In this document: positions 47,074-58,720 of the stretch, piece by piece
Layout: each line of letters starts with the position of its first letter
Numbering within the stretch: the first letter of the stretch is position 1
Origin: Nectonema munidae
Taxonomy: Eukaryota; Nematomorpha; Nectonematoida; Nectonematidae
NCBI GenBank assembly: GCA_030549495.1
Contig: JAUIRK010000256.1
Coordinates: 62,001-126,000 of the forward strand
DNA: 64,000 nt
Reading direction: 5' to 3'
Notes under the pieces: model-generated
Database searches by the model: none
Told to the model about the DNA's origin: nothing
The model's input: only the letters and a program-made list of their open reading frames with translations
Translations under genes and position numbers: made by a program

Positions 47074-47617
47074 TATTGCAATCAATTACGCAATTTTCAT
47101 TCAATTACGTCACTTTTAAAAATAAGAAAAAAACGTAAAATACAATTTTATTTACTAACAATCAATATGCTCATAGTTTGAAGATTTTTAGATGTACAAA
47201 AGCATATTTCTGCAATATCCATTGCAATCTGAACTAGTGATTTCTGTGAAAGCACTGCTGATTCGCTTTTTCAGCTGAGACTCATTAACGCACTCTTGAC
47301 TCGTCACCAAATTTTTCTATTTTCTGAAACAATTTTCAATTGGATTCAAAAATGTGCACTATGGCGGTAAAAACATTACATTAAATCCTTCAAAGCTCAA
47401 GTTTCAGCAACAATGAATTGATGCATTGTTCATTATCAATGCTGGATTTTCAATATTTAGCTCAGAACATTTCAATTTCAAATCGTTAAGACACCCTTGA
47501 AATTTTTCTTCACTAATAGTGGGATCGTGAATTTTTCTTATTTTTAAAACTGACGTAATTGAATGCAATAACGACGTAATTGAATGAAAATTAACGTAAT
47601 TGATTGCAACAACGACG
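47074..47617 (-). mobile_element. Tc1/mariner-like deletion derivative with long terminal inverted repeats
   Basis: Left arm 47074-47133 (CGTTATTGCAATCAATTACG, TTTTCATTCAATTACGTCA, TTTTAAAAATAAGAAAA) is complementary to 47533-47617, where one 19-bp unit is duplicated. Between them the minus strand encodes the end of a DDE transposase: ENPALIMNNASIH (usually MDNxxIH; the Asp is changed to Asn), then GFNVMFLPP and FLNPIENCFRK, with two stops. LPPYxxxLNPIE is the mark of IS630/Tc1/mariner enzymes. The N-terminal half is missing. Confidence 0.7.
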
Positions 47618-47921
47618 TAATAGATCGAAAATAAAATAGCATAATTCGTAATGAACGAATTCTCGGAATTTGATCGTTTGTAAAATCCTACATCCAGAAC
47701 CTTTTTTAATACTAGGAGAAATACCAACTGTGTCACCAATCACATCACATCCATGCTTCTAAACTATTTATAACAAGAATGTGATGCTAGTGTAGACAGA
47801 AAAAATCCTCACACTCCAAAATGAATATCTCAACATGTAAATGCAAATCATCGAAGATGCCTTAGTGGCATACAAGGTACCAATTCTTATCCAATGAAAT
47901 CACACGAAAAGATAGGGTAAC

Positions 47922-47941
47922 GGGGGGTGGGGGGGGGGGGG
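47922..47941. repeat. G-rich homopolymer tract
   Basis: Six G, T, then about thirteen G. Confidence 0.85.
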
Positions 47942-48324
47942 TAGGGTTGCCAAATTTTGCACCATCAAACACTGACAATGTTAATAAAAAAGTTAGGAAC
48001 AAAATTTTTTTAATTCTGAAACAAATTTTTGAATCCAAAAGATGAATTTTTATACTAAAAAAATAAAATAAAATATCGCATTTCGAGCTAAATTTTTCTA
48101 ATCTCTTTTTGAAGTATTCTCTTTTGGAAAAGTGGATTCATTATACAAATGCTTTTTAATCACTGAAATGCATTTTTCCTACTCTCACTATTGTTGTCTG
48201 TGAACCTTGGAGAACATGATATATATGCCCGGATGGATATACATCGATTTTTCATATGTTCGTTATTTCTTTTTTATTAATTCTTTTTCCATATGGTACG
48301 TTCGGTGGCTGGGAATTTTGTGTT

Positions 48325-48440
48325 TATTCGGCAAAATGTCCCTTCGGCAAAATATTTGTTAGGCCAAATGTTTGTTTGGTAAGAGTTTTGTTAGACCAAA
48401 TGTCTGTTTCGCCAAATTTCCTTTCGGATAAATCTCTCTT
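48325..48440 (+). repeat. Degenerate tandem of TTCGGCAAAAT/AGGCCAAATG words
   Basis: Five or six imperfect copies of about 20 bp, each with a GGCAAA or GGCCAAA or CGCCAAA core. A shorter array with AAAACGGCCAAAAC cores lies in the serpin intron (7363-7410). Confidence 0.65.
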
Positions 48441-51257
48441 GGCTAATCTGACTACCGGCACTTTCATATAGTAAAACTTTGATATCGGATTTTCAATCAT
48501 TTTTAACCGATTTAGCATAATATAAATCGGTTTTTTAATCATTTTTTGCAGATTTAGCCTAAGATTTTGCCAAATTTTGATAAAGTTCTATTTCACTTTG
48601 TTTTAAAGAGTGCAGAATTTATAGCAGTGAGGAAAGAGCAAAACATCTCTTAAGATTTCTTTATCTTTTTTATATACTCTTTTAGATCTTCTTCAAATTT
48701 TGCACATTCTTTTGATAATAATAGTGCATTCACCAATAAGTCACCTTCTTCATTTTGTAGGAAGTGAGGCTGGATAAAATTTAATGTGTGAAATCTTCTT
48801 TCTTATTCCATGATTGTCACTTGATTTAAATGACATAAAATGTGCTATAACTTTTAGGCACCATGGTGCAAAAAATACATAAAACAAGACACATAAAATC
48901 ATCCTCGATATAACACTTTGACTGATTTACCACTTCAAATTTCTTACTTGTCATCTAAAAAAGTAAACAAAAGTTTTATTTCGAGCTCTTTTATGAGGTG
49001 ATCAATCAAATGAATAAACTAGGATTTTTTAAATGAGGTAGAATCAAATATATATATCAAATTGATCCACAGTAAAGGATTTAAATTATTTTTATCTATA
49101 TTAAAAAAATTCTACACAAATTATTATTACAAAGATGAAATAATGCATGCTTTAATTTGTTTGCGAAGTCTTAAAATATTTCGTTTCATAACTTTAGAAT
49201 TTTTTTTACAAAATCTAGATTACTTACAAACAAATGGATCACTAAAAAATTGACCTATTAATAAAAATTTGACATTCGTTGACCCAATAACTTGAACTTC
49301 TTTTACACTAAACTTTATAAAATAAGACTCGTTTTAGAAGAAGTGCTTTTTGAAAACGAAAGTTGATGTTATTGACTCTCAATCGCCCTAACTTCGTGTT
49401 GGAAGCAAAAAAAGTTAAGAAAAAAGTCACTAACAAAAAGAACAAATTATTTCAAAATTACGATAAAGTTCTATTTCACTTTGTGAAAGGGTGCAGAATT
49501 TTTAGCAATGAGGAAAGATGCAACTCAAATTGTAAAGTAGATGACTTGAAGTAAGAAGCTGCTAGGCTTTATTAGTAGCATCATTATCCATGTTAGGTCA
49601 AGCCTTCATAGTAAAAAGTATGATTGCTACTGTGCACATTAATCTCTCTTTAACAATAATCCTGTATTCTCTTGAAGCGGAATTACAATGGAGATTACGA
49701 CACTCCTTATATCACTTTGAAAGGAACCTAATTGTGTTGTGAATATTTGAGTGACTTTGTAGAGAATTCTCAGAAGATTTTTTATTTTCCAATAGTCATA
49801 TTATCACAAATGCAACTTTGAAAAGGGAATGGCTGAATTCGCTAATTCCATAATTATATTTATCTGCGCTATTTTTCAAGCTTTACAATCACACATCAAG
49901 GGCTGGAGCTTTGCAGGCGTGTGATTGTACATGCTAGTTAAAGTTACATATCAAAGTAATAATTTTTAATGTAAAAAAAAAGGAAATTTTATTAATTGAG
50001 ATTTTCAGAATCAAAAGAATCTCTGGTATTCAAACCGAGTCCTTCACAACAGCTTGTTATCGACAAGTTTAGGAGGCAGTCATGATAATTCTATCAATTA
50101 AAATTTGAGGTAAAATGAGGAAAAATCTTTCTAGTTTTTTTTAAATTTAATTAAGAATCATTCCAAGTTCTGGAAATCTAGCATGATTTCTGCTATTAAC
50201 CTTCATCATCATGCCTGTAAAATTTATAATTTATAATTTTTTTTTCATTTAAAAAAAGGAAAAACAATTTCTTTTCAAAAAATAAAACAATTAAAAAAAT
50301 AAGCCTTTAATTAACCAAACTCGCCTCAAATTGTCGCTAATTGCGTGAAAAAGCTGAAAAGAATATAAAGTGGTTAAAAAAGAAATTAGTTCACGTGATT
50401 ATTAAAAATTTTAATAGGGGATTGAGGAAAATAAGATCAACTGATGAGAGGATGAGTGATTGGTTGGAAAAATGCGAACCCAAAATCATATTTATGATTC
50501 GCTTCTTTATAAAGATAAATTGAAGCTGGTATGTAAACTTACGTATATGAAATATAAGAATATGAAATTATACTTATATAATTGTACATAGGAGGGATGT
50601 TCAAATTGGAAAGTGTAAGCTACCTTTAATTCAGGCAACATCACTCACAGAACACTTTGTGAAAGTTCCATTTCGCATATGGAAGACTCAACATTTTAAC
50701 TTTTGTATTATGGTTTCCAATCAATCTGACTGAAGTGAAGCTCTTCTCTCGAAATATATTGCCGGGTGCAATGTTATACTTGAAATTGTACACAAAAATA
50801 AATTCTCATTGAAAACTGTAAGTTCTGTTAATGATCATTAACCGAAGCCACTGTGAAAGATTTCCTTAAGCCATTGAAGCTCCATTCGTTTTACTTTATG
50901 TGCACAAAGTCACTTTGAGAATTTTTGAGGTTTTCTTCCGTTTTATACAAACCATTTTCAATTAGATCAAAATATTTATATATTATATCTTTTGAGGGTT
51001 ATTTTTTAAAAGTAAAAAACTCGAACAATAGTCTCTTTCAAATATAAGCATTTGAATTACATTTTCACAATTGTTTCTTGCCTCTAGGCGGAACAAGACT
51101 GGGAGAAGCCCTTCTTTGAATTAGGAGTGGAGATAGAAGATTTTTCGAAATCTGCTACTGCCTTGTATCAATATATTTAAACAATGATCCTTATTACCAC
51201 ATTTAAAGCGTAAGCCACAAATTTTTTATACAAATTTTTCATAATTTACTTTTTTAG

Positions 51258-51731
51258 AAATTCATTATACATTCCTTTCAACATATGTTGTGAAAGATGT
51301 CAGTTTTCAGGAGCCAATAACACAACAACACAATTTTTATCCAAACAAAAAATCACTGATTCATCCCATCACAGCTTCATTCCTCAAAGACCAAAAATAT
51401 AGCGATGAATCCAAGGATCTAACAGATAAAAAGTCTTTATATAAAAATTTGGAGGAAATTGAAGAGGAGGTGAGTTCATTGCGCAAAAAAGATGATTTAT
51501 TTGCGATAAACAAGAAGTCCTCGCTCGTTTCAAGCAACACCAACAAATCCCGTTCAAAGTTATCAAGGAGGAAAAGTTTGAAAATGACTTGCAATAAAAA
51601 TGAAAGCCACGCCAATAATAATTGTGATAGATTAAAAGGAGAAATTTGTCGATCCGAATTCAATGCACAAAATTATTTCTGTGACTGTGATGCTGGATAC
51701 TCACGTAGATCGATTCAATCAACTTGTGTGC
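51258..51731 (+). CDS. EGF-domain secreted/membrane protein, exon 2
   Basis: Begins after TTTTTTAG and ends at a GTAAGC donor (TGTGTGC|GTAAGC). 474 bases: 2 + 471 + 1. It encodes the rest of the signal peptide, a charged low-complexity stretch (EEIEEEVSSLRKKDD, then Ser/Lys-rich KSRSKLSRRKSLK with possible basic cleavage sites), and one EGF-like domain with six cysteines in order: CNKNESH..., NNCDRLKGEIC, QNYFCDCDAGYS, STCV. Spacing is C-x10-C-x7-C-x10-C-x1-C-x12-C, right for EGF. The family was not recognised; extracellular adhesion or matrix is plausible. Confidence 0.75.
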
Positions 51732-54278
51732 GTAAGCAATTTTCGGAACTAATTATTATTATATACAATACATATATACATGATATAAAATAATTCAGAT
51801 GTGAGTATTAAAACTTGTTTGCTTCTAATCGTACTTTCATTATTTTTGCTTATAAATTGAACTTTCAAATTATAAGCTTTTTTTACTGAATTTTTACTGT
51901 TTTGAACTGGTAAAATTACAGTGGCCAAATTTTCACTTTGTAAAATCGTAGTAAAAATGTAAATCAATAACGTCAAGAATAAAATGTTGTATTGATTGTT
52001 TGCAAAAAGATAATTGATATGAAAAATACTTTGAAAGTAAAAGACGCGTTTTTTGCACTAAAAAAGAAATAAAGAATCAGAATTGGAGCAAAATTTTTGT
52101 AAACTCCTTTTTCGACATATAAGATGGGTGATTAAAAAACTAGATTATTATTATTATCATCAATCAACCGAAATTCCGTTTTTAAGTGATGAAAAAACGG
52201 GACATCTGGTAACCCGATTCATATATAATAAGCATAATTTATGCTTACATTTTTTTCTAAATTTTAAACTAAAATAAGTCAACTTGAAATAGAAAGTGTG
52301 AAATTATGTTTATGCGAAAAATTTGTTTAACTAAAAAGAAGAAGAAGAAATTTATTAATGATATTCCATAGATCTATATAAAAAAAAACAAGAAGGAAAT
52401 AGTAAGAAATATGCATGTAAAAAATGAAGCATAACGTTTACATGGTGATATTTTTGAAAAGGCCAGAAACCCGCTGAAATGAAAAAAATCACTTATTGTA
52501 TAATGTAAAAAAAAAGAAAAAGAACATTGTACATTGGAAATAACCTTTTAAAAAATATTAATATAGTAGAAATTATTAAAATATACGATGTAAAAATAGG
52601 AGTAATCAGATGTAGAGTTGTATAGAAGAAGGTATAAACTAATGAGGAGAATTTATGGGCGGAGCTCATTTTCATTGAGAGAACATGTATGTATAACAAT
52701 TTAAAATGGTGTATTCAGATAGAATTTTTCACATACCTTTTGTTAAATTTTTTTCTTGAATGCACATATGTTCAAGTTCACCATAGACACGATGTGCTTT
52801 TTTTTTTGAAAAAATTCGATATCTCATAATTGATAGGATTTAACTCTATTGTAGTCGGGAATTAGCAAGGAAAGTTGAAGATTATAACTAGTTCAGAGAA
52901 TGAAAGGCCGTTTCAAGAGAATTATCAAAAGTTTCAGGCAATAGGGAATGGAAGAGTTTGTACAAAAACATTGCTAAATTGTATCTATATAAGTCATTAA
53001 CTTTCAAAATCTTAGAATGATAGAACAGGTTATTATTATGAGAAATGTAGTTAGTACGATGTATAAGTCTAAAAGCCTTTTCTCTGATTTGTTAATGAAT
53101 GGATGATTAGAGTGCTCCCAAATTAATATGCAATAGTTCATATAAGGTGAAAAAAGGAATTATACAATAGTTCTTTGATTTCAAGTGGAAAATGATTTTT
53201 AAAGTTCTTTAGGATGCCAATTCCTCGTGGTAGTTTATTGTTAACATTGGATATATGTTCGAACCAATTAATTTTTTTTATCAATTTTATTATTCTTAAC
53301 AATTAAAAGGAGTCAACTAACTCCAAAGAGAAATCATTTAATCTCAGTTTGAGGGCACCATCTTTAGATCATCTTTAGCATTGCCTTGGATTTTTCAATA
53401 TTAATTTGCATTTGATTTTTCTGACACCATGAAAAACTCCATCAAATTCATGTAGAAAATAATCTTTTTTTAAGATTTTTAATATTAGGTGGAAAGGGAT
53501 ATTTATCCTCCAGTCGTCAGCAAAGCTGAAAAAATTTAAGTTCAAATTGGGAAGATATAAATCAATTAATATAAATTAAAAAGAGAAGGGATCCAAGGTT
53601 GGATCATTAAAATTAATTCAAAAATTTCATTGATCTTGAAAGCCATATGAAAAATGCTTTTAAAAGATCTATAAATATAGTGAATACACCATTACCAGAA
53701 TGCAGATTGTCGACATAAGAAGAGGAAGCAAAGTTTGGGTGCTGTGAAATTTTCTGAATCCAAATTGGTATTTATAAAATAGGTTGGTGAAATGAAAATG
53801 GGAATAGATTTGATTATAGTGTAGTTTTTCGAATATTTTTCAAATTACTGTGATAATGAATATTAATTGTCTATATTTAATCTTCCACCTTTTTTAAAGA
53901 CGAAGGGCTCTACTTTGCTTATTTTGAATGAGTCGGGAAAAAATAGAATGCTCGATACAGCAATTAAATCCAATCAATAAATTCAAAAATATTAAGTAAT
54001 ATTATTATTTTAAATTCTTTGATTTTATTTTCTACTCGCTCATTTTTACGTATCTATATATTTTTTTATTTTATAGATTAAAAAATATGAAGAAATTATT
54101 TAAATTTACACGTATACTACTCAAAAAATCAATAATACACTTATTTTCGACAAATCTCTTTAAAAAAAATGTGAAGTAGCTTGCCATATGTGTATATAGT
54201 AAAGATATAGTTAATTTGTTAATTCATTTATTTTGGCTTTTAATATGAACTTTTTTTTTTAAATTCTATTAAATATAG
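51732..54278 (+). other. Intron 2 of the EGF-domain gene
   Basis: Contains a decayed LINE on the minus strand (52335-53990). The part before it is AT-rich without features; the acceptor is AAATATAG. Confidence 0.55.
52335..53990 (-). mobile_element. Highly decayed CR1/Jockey-type LINE
   Basis: Minus-strand phrases in the right order but in changing frames: KIFEKLHYNQ and YQFGFRKFHSTQTLLPLL (about 53800), TIFIDLLKAF (motif A, about 53690), FFSFADDW (motif C, about 53520), NINLGAL-type ELLHINLGAL, and KAFRLIHRTNYISHNNNLFY...KVNDLYRYNLAMFLYKLFHS (C-terminal block, about 53100-52950). The 3' end has ATTAATAAATTTC followed by CTTCTT units. Many stops and shifts: an old copy in intron 2. Confidence 0.75.
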
Positions 54279-54391
54279 CTGCTCTTTCATTCCTTCTCAC
54301 GCTGCATATTAAGACGACAAATTCTAGCGAAAGAATATTTGATCCAAGTTTCTATGAATATACAGTTTACAAATCAAAGTTATACAAATTG
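54279..54391 (+). CDS. EGF-domain protein, exon 3 (SEA-like start)
   Basis: 113 bases (2 + 111), acceptor AAATATAG, donor TTG|GTAACA, phase-matched to exon 2. Encodes ALSFLLTLHIKTTNSSERIF followed by DPSFYEYTVYKSKLYKL. The pattern of a hydrophobic strand, then xFxPxLxxxxSxxYxxLxxxLxxL, resembles the first half of a SEA domain, which often follows EGF domains in membrane proteins; this is a pattern judgement only. The next exon must start in phase 0 and was not identified. A Tigger transposon begins 213 bp downstream. Confidence 0.6.
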
Positions 54392-54847
54392 GTAACATTT
54401 TTAGCTAATCGATCATTTCATATCCTTTTTAATTGATATTTATATATTAAAAATATACTTATAATTATGTATTTTTGAATTAAAAATAGTAAAATTAATT
54501 TTTTTTTTATAAAATACCATGAATGGAGCGATGGATTATAGGAAATGTTTGTACCCCTTTGAATTTTATTTTAAAATATCTATTTTAAATAGCTGATATC
54601 TTTCAGTGCACTCTCCCAAAACCGGACTCTCTCCGGACCGAAAATTTTTCCGGTATTTCGAAATTCCGGTTTCTCGAAACGGCCATTTTTTTATACTAAA
54701 AAACCGAATCTAACATAAAACTTATTCTATAAATAAAGCATATAACACTCTTTTTAAGGTTTTCTACAAACTAAAGTCTAAGTTATAAAATTTTGTAAAT
54801 AAAAAAAAAATTATTTTTTATTAGCCATTGATCTAAATTTATTTGTT

Positions 54848-55723
54848 TTAAATTTTTTTTTCCATTAAAATTTCTCTCTCAAATTCTTCCGTAAAGTTTT
54901 GAAGTTTTTCATTTAGCTTTTCGTAGTTAGAGGCTTTTATTAAACAGCATTTTTTGATCTGATTTATCATAGTTACAATTTCCTTAAAAGTCAAATTCTG
55001 ATCATCATTATCTTTTTCCTCATCTTCTTCCTCAACCGCAACTTCCAATTTTTCTTCCTCCTTACTCGATTGATTTTTAGAGTAGATTTCAATTAAAGCA
55101 TTCTCCCAATCATTTCCAACTTCCTCCACTGGAACCAGCTCATCTATTTTTTTATAATTATCTAAAGCTGCGAGATCATTCACTTCACTAACCAAATCCT
55201 TCAAATACTCTTCATCTTTATCTTCAAATTCTCCTTCAATACCATCACTAAGTGTTTTTATATCAAATCCACATCTTTTAAAGCACTTGGAAATCAAATC
55301 ACCATCAGTCGTTTCTTTCCATGCTTGGGAAGACCAATTTACAGCGTCTAGAACACTCATTTGTCTCACAATATCGCTCCCTGTATTCACATCACCAATT
55401 TTGGAAAGCACACTGCGTAACAATTTCACCCTATACTTGTTCTTGAAAACTTTAATTATGCCGTGATCCAACGGTTGTAATACGGATGTTGTATTTGCTG
55501 GAAGAAAAGCAAGCTTCACATGGCTTTTTTCAAAGTGAACGTGTGAAGAGGCATTATCAAGAAACAATAAAATTTTCCTTTTTTGAAATCTCATTTTAGA
55601 GTTAAATTCATCAAGATATTCCTCAAATAAAAAACCAGTCATCCACGGTTTCCTGTTGAATTTCTATGTAACTTCTTCCTTCTTTCTTGGCTTTTGAGCT
55701 CGCCCAATTATCAAGAGTTCTAA
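54848..55723 (-). pseudogene. Tigger transposase, 3' part (DDE catalytic half)
   Basis: 292 codons including stop, in phase with the 5' part if the 63-bp segment 55786-55724 (GTAAAA...TTTAG) is an intron. Contains RKPWMTGFLFEEYLDEF, KILLFLDNASSH (second catalytic Asp) and LPANTTSVLQPLDHGIIKVF (third Asp), the normal DDD set of pogo-type enzymes, then an acidic C-terminus with a run of Glu. One in-frame TAG at 55666-55664, in the EEVT-KFNRKP segment, is the only stop. Confidence 0.85.
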
Positions 55724-55786
55724 CTAAATTATAAAAAACAAATTTGATTTAAAATTAGAAAAAATATTCAAAAAAATTTGTTTTAC

Positions 55787-56419
55787 CTTTTCTCCAATCA
55801 TGCTACAAGTCAACATTATTGTTATTCTCTCCTTAGAAAACTTGATTCCTTTGACATCATCATTTTTGAAGGACAATGTTTTGTTCGGCAAAGCTCGAAA
55901 AAATAAACCAGGCTCATCACAATTAAAAATATTTTCCGGCTTATACTCTTCGCATAAGTGATGAATACTCTTTTTCCAATCATTAACAACTTCCATATTT
56001 ACATCTCCCCTTTCTCCACAAACTGTAAGTTGCTTTATATCGTGTCTTTTTTTCCATTTGCTAAGCCAACCTTCTGAAGCTTTAAGGTTTTCACTATCCA
56101 TTTTTTCAACGAATTGTTCGGCCTTAGCTCTTATTATGGGTCCAGAAACAGGAATATTCTTGTCGCGTGCAGTTTTGAACCAGCTAAGCATTAATTTATC
56201 AATATCAGTAAACTTTGTTTTAATCACTCTAAATTTTGATGCACATGATGCTTTGCTTTGAATTTTATATTTATCCTTAGCCTTCAAAATATCGTAGATG
56301 GTTGACTTGCCTAAAGAGTATTTTATTGTTGCCTCGGCAACGCTCAACCCCTTTTCAACATCATTTATCAAACTTATTTTTGAATTTAAGTCAAGCTCAT
56401 TTCTTTTTCTTTTAGGCAT
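55787..56419 (-). CDS. Tigger transposase, 5' part (HTH DNA-binding and first catalytic Asp)
   Basis: ATG at 56419, 211 open codons ending GEK at a GTAAAA donor. An N-terminal psq-type helix-turn-helix (about residues 13-50: SLINDVEKGLSVAEATIKY, GKSTIYDILK) is followed by a CENP-B-type DNA-binding domain (about 75-145: MLSWFKTARDKNIPVSGPII, ASEGWLSKWKKRH) and the first catalytic residue in ENIFNCDEPGLFF. This is the DNA-binding half of a protein of about 500 residues, normal for the family. Confidence 0.85.
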
Positions 56420-57599
56420 TTTGTTTTTTCAAACCAATGAAGAAAAGGTGCACACAAATTAAATTAATTTATCTACGAATAAAAAAATGTTCAAATATAA
56501 TGCGAATTTTTCAAGTTTAAAATAAAGTAAATTACCATTTTAGTTTTATGAAAAGTAAAAAGTATAAAAATAATAATGGACTCTTAAAAAAGCAAGAAAT
56601 ATCATGAATCTAAGCCCAAATTCCGGTTTAAAGAACAATATTTTGTCTGTTCGGACTAAATTTTTTTTCCAATTTCGAGAATTTCGAAATCCGGTTTATT
56701 TTAGTTGGCATAACGTGTATAAGCAAATTTTGGGACCGAAAAAATATTCCGGTTTTTCATAAATTCCGGTTTTTGGCGAGTCCGGTTTTAGGAGAGTTTA
56801 CTGTATTTTCAAAATTATAATTTTTTCATTTTGTGATTCAGGCAAAATTTTGGCATCTCGCTCCAACATATTTTTTGAGGAAATCATTATATAATCTCAA
56901 ACATTCTCGACAAAACTTTGACGTTAGAAGGGCAAATATACACTTGTTCCATCTTTGAAGACGCGACAGCCGATTTAAAAACCAACTTTTGTAGACGCAA
57001 TTGATATAAATTAGAATATAAAAAGCCGCAATTAAAAATTTTAAAGCAATTATGGAAAAATGAGCTCTGACCTCTCGATAATATTATTTAGGCTTTCTAT
57101 ATTTAAAAGTTAATGAATAGTTCGAGTTTCAAAGGAAAGAAATTTTAGTCCAAAAATTTATTTAAAATCTTAAGATATCGATTAACAATTTTTGATTGGT
57201 GGTTTTAACTCAAACAATCGACCAATCTTTATTCAAGGTATGACATTGTAACATACGTAATGTCAATAACTTTAACTTGTAGGCCTATCTTTGTCATGAA
57301 ATTAGATAAAAATAAGTAACATTGAAAATGGGCCTTTTAAAAAAGTGCTTGAATGAAAATAAAATCTTGAAGCTCGATTAAGGATAAAAATGTTGTTTTG
57401 TAAATGAGGTTGATTTTATCTTTGCTCTATTTTACTTAATTGCATTTTACAATATTTTTGTCTTCTCTTCCGTGCAAATTTCGTTTCTTCGACTGGTAGA
57501 AGTGATTTCTTTCAACCCATTCCTCCCCCTGGGCTCACCTTGAAACAATCGCATCACTTTCATACGTTTGCTCACTTATTATACCTTTTTAGTTCTGTT

Positions 57600-57800
57600 T
57601 TGTGTTCTTTCAATTCAATTTTTGCATTTTGCGATTCTATTTTGTCTTTTCAAAATACAATAAATAATTGCCAAAGACCGCTTCGAATTTAAATGAGAGA
57701 ATTTAAAAAAGACAAAATAGAATTGACAAAAGACCATTTGTAATTGAAAAAAGATGATTATGAATGGAAAAAGAATATATTTAGAATTGAGAAAGCCAAT
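57600..57800. repeat. Fold-back of AATTGAAAAAAGAC-like subunits
   Basis: Left: CTTTCAATTCAATTTTTGC and GATTCTATTTTGTCTTTTC. Right: complements such as AAAAAAGACAAAATAGAATT, GTAATTGAAAAAAGA and GGAATTGAAAAAA at a period of roughly 24 bp. Same design as 34150-34290. Confidence 0.55.
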
Positions 57801-58589
57801 TGGAATTGAAAAAAAACAAAATAATTAGAAGAAGAAAAAATATCATTTAAAAAGTCAAAAAAGAAGTAAAAATTGCATATTATAAAGAAAATAAGAGCAG
57901 CCAGTCTTTTACTCGGATAAAGACACCACTTCTAATTTGTAAAGATGCGTAACTAACTCCAGACGCTGAACTTCCAGCCTGGCTAAGCGAAATATTTTTA
58001 AATTAAACCTGATTAAAAAATCAAGAATGCTGTAATTGAACTTTTACTCCAAATGCCGTTTTTGTTGAGAAAAAGATGTCGACTATTCGCATTTAAGTTA
58101 AAGAGCTTTTGTATAAGTGTGTTCTTTAGAACAGAGACAGTTGCACCCACCACATTAATTCAATTAGAAACGCCATGGATGTGAAGATTATTCCATTTAT
58201 TCATTTACTATTTATGAGCAAGCTTCTTAAGAGCTTACATTCTTCTTGTTTATTTACATATATATTTTTATGATTAAAATAGTTGCTTGCATATAGACAT
58301 TTGTTATAACAGGGTGTTTTCAAGCTCTGTTGCATTGAACGCGCTGCGTTCCGCAGAAAAGCACTTATGTACTTCAGCAAAGCGTAGAATGCTAAAACAT
58401 TGAATATGTAGAATCAATATTTATGCTATGCGCTAAGATTTTGATCCACTTTTTTCTCTTAAAACTATATAACGGTTATGTTTTAAAATAATGCTATACA
58501 TAAAATAGTATTATACAGTGTTTCAAAATTCAAATATAAATAATAAAATTTGAAGTATTTTTTCCTCATTTTCAAAATATTTATTGTAA

Positions 58590-58720
58590 ATGGTATCTTG
58601 GGATGTTTTCATAGAGAATGCACAATTGCGTCGCTTGTATCGAACTATGAGGAAAGTAGGCTTGATGGGGTATCGAACCCATCCCCTTGAGTTATCGAAA
58701 TCCAGTATATAATCAACACT
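58590..58720 (-). repeat. tRNA-derived SINE, head type 1 (copy 4)
   Basis: On the minus strand: TTTCGATAACTCAAGG, GGATGGGTTCGATACCCCAT (good B box), CTCATAGTTCGATACAAG, CGCAATTGTGCATTC, ATGAAAACATCCCAAGATACC. This copy keeps the 3' body of the copy at 1706 well. Confidence 0.7.

Larger units (their letters stand above)
43534..51257 (+). other. Long intron 1 of the EGF-domain gene (about 7.7 kb)
   Basis: Bounded by GTAAGT and TTTTTTAG. It holds a hAT-end-like GAGTCGGAATCAG patch (44800-44870), an imperfect palindrome at 45150-45440, a Tc1/mariner-like derivative (47074-47617), a G-run (47922-47941), a TTCGGCAAA-type repeat (48325-48440), a pair of direct repeats (48579 and 49462) and on the minus strand (48980-48640) broken protein-like sequence that I cannot assign. 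No other exon could be supported. Confidence 0.45.
54604..56803 (-). mobile_element. Tigger/pogo DNA transposon, nearly intact
   Basis: 2.2 kb with inverted ends CAGTGCACTCTCCCAAAACC at left and the complement CAGTAAACTCTCCTAAAACC at right, both followed by GGACTC and several CCGGTTT/AAACCGG words. TA follows the right end; the left neighbour is TT, so one copy of the TA target has changed. CAGT...CTCTCC is the Tigger-type terminus. The transposase is on the minus strand. It lies in the intron after exon 3 of the EGF-domain gene. Confidence 0.9.

Noticed and set aside
51361-51663. Minus-strand frames opposite EGF-gene exon 2
   Set aside because: Shadow of the exon; the plus frame has signal peptide continuity, splice sites and EGF cysteines.
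56842-56950. Possible next exon of the EGF gene after TTGTGATTCAG
   Set aside because: Phase 0 is open for 35 codons, but the translation does not look like the second half of a SEA domain and no good donor was seen.
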